A stretch of 64,000 bases of DNA from NCBI GenBank assembly GCA_022376925.1, contig JAIOJX010000002.1, positions 37,162,501-37,226,500 of the forward strand, given 5' to 3'. A model generated the notes under the pieces. That model made no database searches, was not told the DNA's origin, and was given only the letters and a program-made list of their open reading frames with translations. The DNA comes from Tragulus kanchil. Lineage: Eukaryota; Chordata; Mammalia; Artiodactyla; Tragulidae. Both the position numbers and the translations under genes were made by a program. Below are positions 61,420 through 64,000 of the stretch, piece after piece (within the stretch, counting starts at the first letter, position 1; each line of letters opens with the position of its first letter).

Positions 61420-63581
61420 CCCTATCTGGGAATTAAGTCCAGGAATTGGTATTTTTTTTTTAGAAAACCCCAAGTGAATCTAATATGGATCCAGGACCGA
61501 AAACCACAGGCAGCACGTAGGCTTCAGCTGCTGGAAAAGTCGCCACTCATGTATGAGATGTCTCACCTCTGTTCCTTCACCCACAACACTCACACCTAGA
61601 TGTGCCTCTGCCCTGGTACCTACTGAACCAATTCTTCTTTATCCCTTGAGATTAACCATAGGTACTGCTGATAATCCCAGGAGCTCCCCACACTCACTTC
61701 CTCCGGCTAGGTTTGGTTCATTCTCTCTGGGCTCCAATAACATCAAGTATATATCTCTACTACTGTAATAAATTATGCGTAATACTATAATGTTTCTCTC
61801 TGTCTCCTCCAAATAAAAGACATAACCCAGGCATCTTTGCCTCCTTTTTTTTTTTCACAAGTCATAAACATATTTATTAAATGGACCTCCATTCAAGTTA
61901 GGTATATTTTTTTAACTTTTATTTTACTTTTTTTTTAGGTTTTAAAAAAAAAAAAAAAAACTTTTTACTTTTAACTGTTACAGAGTTTTGTTGTTTACAG
62001 ATATGCATGTTCCCAGATTAGTCATATGTATATCCCCCACCTTCCCACCCCTCCCAACCATCACACAGCATCCCTGAAGGATCTCCTTTTCTCACAGAGC
62101 AATGACTAGAGCTATTTTCTTCACTTACGATAGTACAGGCCTTCATGCTACTTCCTTTACGCCTCCCACCCACTGTTCCTTCCCCACAATGTCCATATGT
62201 CCACTGTCCATGTCTGTCTCTCCATCGCTTCACTGCATGTGACATCATCACCATCCTACTAGATTCCACAGATATGTGTTAATATATTGCATTTGTCCTT
62301 CTCTTTCTGACTGACTTCACTTTTTATGATACATTCTAGATCCAGCCACCTCATTAGGGCTGATTCTTCTGCATTTCTCTTTACAGCTGTGTAGTATTCC
62401 ATTGTATATATGGACCAGAGCTTCTGTATCCATTCATTCGTCGATGGACATCTAGGTTGCTTCCATGTTCTAGTTATTGTAGGAACGGGCCCTGACGGAT
62501 AGTGACTAAACCACAACAGCCCTATCTGGGAATTAAGTCCAGGAATTGGTATTTTTTTTTTAGAAAACCCCAAGTGAATCTAATATGGATCCAGGACCGA
62601 AAACCACAGGCAGCACGTAGGCTTCAGCTGCTGGAAAAGTCGCCACTCATGTATGAGATGTCTCACCTCTGTTCCTTCACCCACAACACTCACACCTAGA
62701 TGTGCCTCTGCCCTGGTACCTACTGAACCAATTCTTCTTTATCCCTTGAGATTAACCATAGGTACTGCTGATAATCCCAGGAGCTCCCCACACTCACTTC
62801 CTCCGGCTAGGTTTGGTTCATTCTCTCTGGGCTCCAATAACATCAAGTATATATCTCTACTACTGTAATAAATTATGCGTAATACTATAATGTTTCTCTC
62901 TGTCTCCTCCAAATAAAAGACATAACCCAGGCATCTTTGCCTCCTTTTTTTTTTTCACAAGTCATAAACATATTTATTAAATGGACCTCCATTCAAGTTA
63001 GGTATATTTTTTTAACTTTTATTTTACTTTTTTTTTAGGTTTTAAAAAAAAAAAAAAAAACTTTTTACTTTTAACTGTTACAGAGTTTTGTTGTTTACAG
63101 ATATGCATGTTCCCAGATTAGTCATATGTATATCCCCCACCTTCCCACCCCTCCCAACCATCACACAGCATCCCTGAAGGATCTCCTTTTCTCACAGAGC
63201 AATGACTAGAGCTATTTTCTTCACTTACGATAGTACAGGCCTTCATGCTACTTCCTTTACGCCTCCCACCCACTGTTCCTTCCCCACAATGTCCATATGT
63301 CCACTGTCCATGTCTGTCTCTCCATCGCTTCACTGCATGTGACATCATCACCATCCTACTAGATTCCACAGATATGTGTTAATATATTGCATTTGTCCTT
63401 CTCTTTCTGACTGACTTCACTTTTTATGATACATTCTAGATCCAGCCACCTCATTAGGGCTGATTCTTCTGCATTTCTCTTTACAGCTGTGTAGTATTCC
63501 ATTGTATATATGGACCAGAGCTTCTGTATCCATTCATTCGTCGATGGACATCTAGGTTGCTTCCATGTTCTAGTTATTGTA
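61401..63581 (+). repeat. Tandem duplication 15 (61401-62481 / 62501-63581, period 1100)
   Basis: Starts in the last bases of a plus-strand Bov-tA and ends inside a minus-strand L1. A 19-nt filler (62482-62500) separates the copies; no other differences were noticed. Confidence 0.93.
61845..62481 (-). mobile_element. L1 3' end, minus strand, cut at duplication junction (longer copy 62945-63612)
   Basis: The minus strand encodes L1 ORF2 C-terminal sequence (TRTWKQPRCPSTNEWIQKLW, EYYTAVKRNAEESALMRWLD) followed by the 3' UTR (GGGAACATGCATATCTGT in sense) and an A-tail. Confidence 0.92.
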
Positions 63582-63651
63582 TAGAGAGTGGCAATGAACA
63601 TTGGGGTACAGGATCTTTGCATCCTTTTGAGCTTAGCAGTATCTGGTATAT

Positions 63652-63850
63652 TGCTGTTGTTGTTTAATCATTAAGTCATATCTCGCTCTTTAGCGATATG
63701 AAAGAACCTGCCAGGCTCCTCTGTCCATGAAATTTCCCAGACAAGAATACTGGAATGGGTTGCATTTCCCTTCTCCAAGGGATCTTCCCAAACCTGCATC
63801 TCCTATATTGGCAGATAGATTCTTTACCCTTGAGCCACCAGGAAAGCCCC
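63652..63850 (-). mobile_element. Bov-tA SINE, minus strand
   Basis: GTTTAATCATTAAGTCATAT to CTTGAGCCACCAGGAAAGCC. Confidence 0.88.
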
Positions 63851-64000
63851 TTTTAGTATATAGTAGGTAGTCTATGAATGATTGTCGATTGAATAAATAT
63901 GCGAATGAAAACAATTGAAGGGGTTGATCTTTTTGATAAGCTAGGATGTGAGTCACCTGTTTAGACTGAAAGGTGTAGAGTGAAATTGTGTGTGCCCTCA

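Noticed and set aside
1..64000. The ~1.1-kb direct repeats as a satellite or a CRISPR-like array
   Set aside because: Each pair has its own unrelated sequence and only two (rarely three) copies, so they share length but no common unit.

Overview
This is vertebrate nuclear DNA from a ruminant artiodactyl. It is packed with Bov-tA SINEs (tRNA-Glu head plus Bov-A body), CHR-type tRNA SINEs, BovB (RTE) fragments and artiodactyl L1 3' ends, a combination typical of Ruminantia. No bacterial genes, CRISPR array or rRNA were seen. The real protein-coding content is two genes of the SDR16C (retinol dehydrogenase-like) subgroup of short-chain dehydrogenases, in tandem on the + strand.

Region by region: (1) 1-6.3 kb holds the last three coding exons (145, 126 and 124 nt) of an SDR16C paralogue, best called SDR16C6 (RDHE2-similar), ending at 6052 with an AATAAA at 6304. 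(2) 6.3-26.5 kb is intergenic: SINEs, an L1 split by a BovB insertion, other L1 3' ends and LTR-like sequence. (3) 26.5-27.2 kb is a GC/CpG-rich block holding the probable promoter and non-coding first exon of SDR16C5 (donor after 27025). (4) 30.9-45.35 kb holds the six coding exons of SDR16C5 (epidermal retinol dehydrogenase 2). They join in frame to 309 residues with every SDR motif intact. (5) 45.35-64 kb is the 3' UTR and intergenic repeats, with no further gene seen. From general knowledge of mammalian synteny this pair lies between PENK and CHCHD7/PLAG1; that placement is inference.

The most unusual feature is structural. Fifteen direct tandem duplications, each with a period of about 1.08-1.17 kb, are scattered through the window. 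They duplicate an SDR16C6 exon and SDR16C5 exons 2 and 3. Junctions are abrupt, often inside SINEs, and several carry short filler. Differences between copies cluster in SINE bodies, in homopolymers and near junctions. I think these are unmerged overlapping contig ends (false duplication) rather than biology; about 16 kb of the 64 kb would then be redundant. If they were real, they would be a remarkable duplication process.

A second item is a CpG-rich, tRNA-derived SINE with at least 11 separate insertions, many with clear target-site duplications. Its 3' tail is C-rich, giving G-quadruplex-type G-runs on the antisense strand in some copies.
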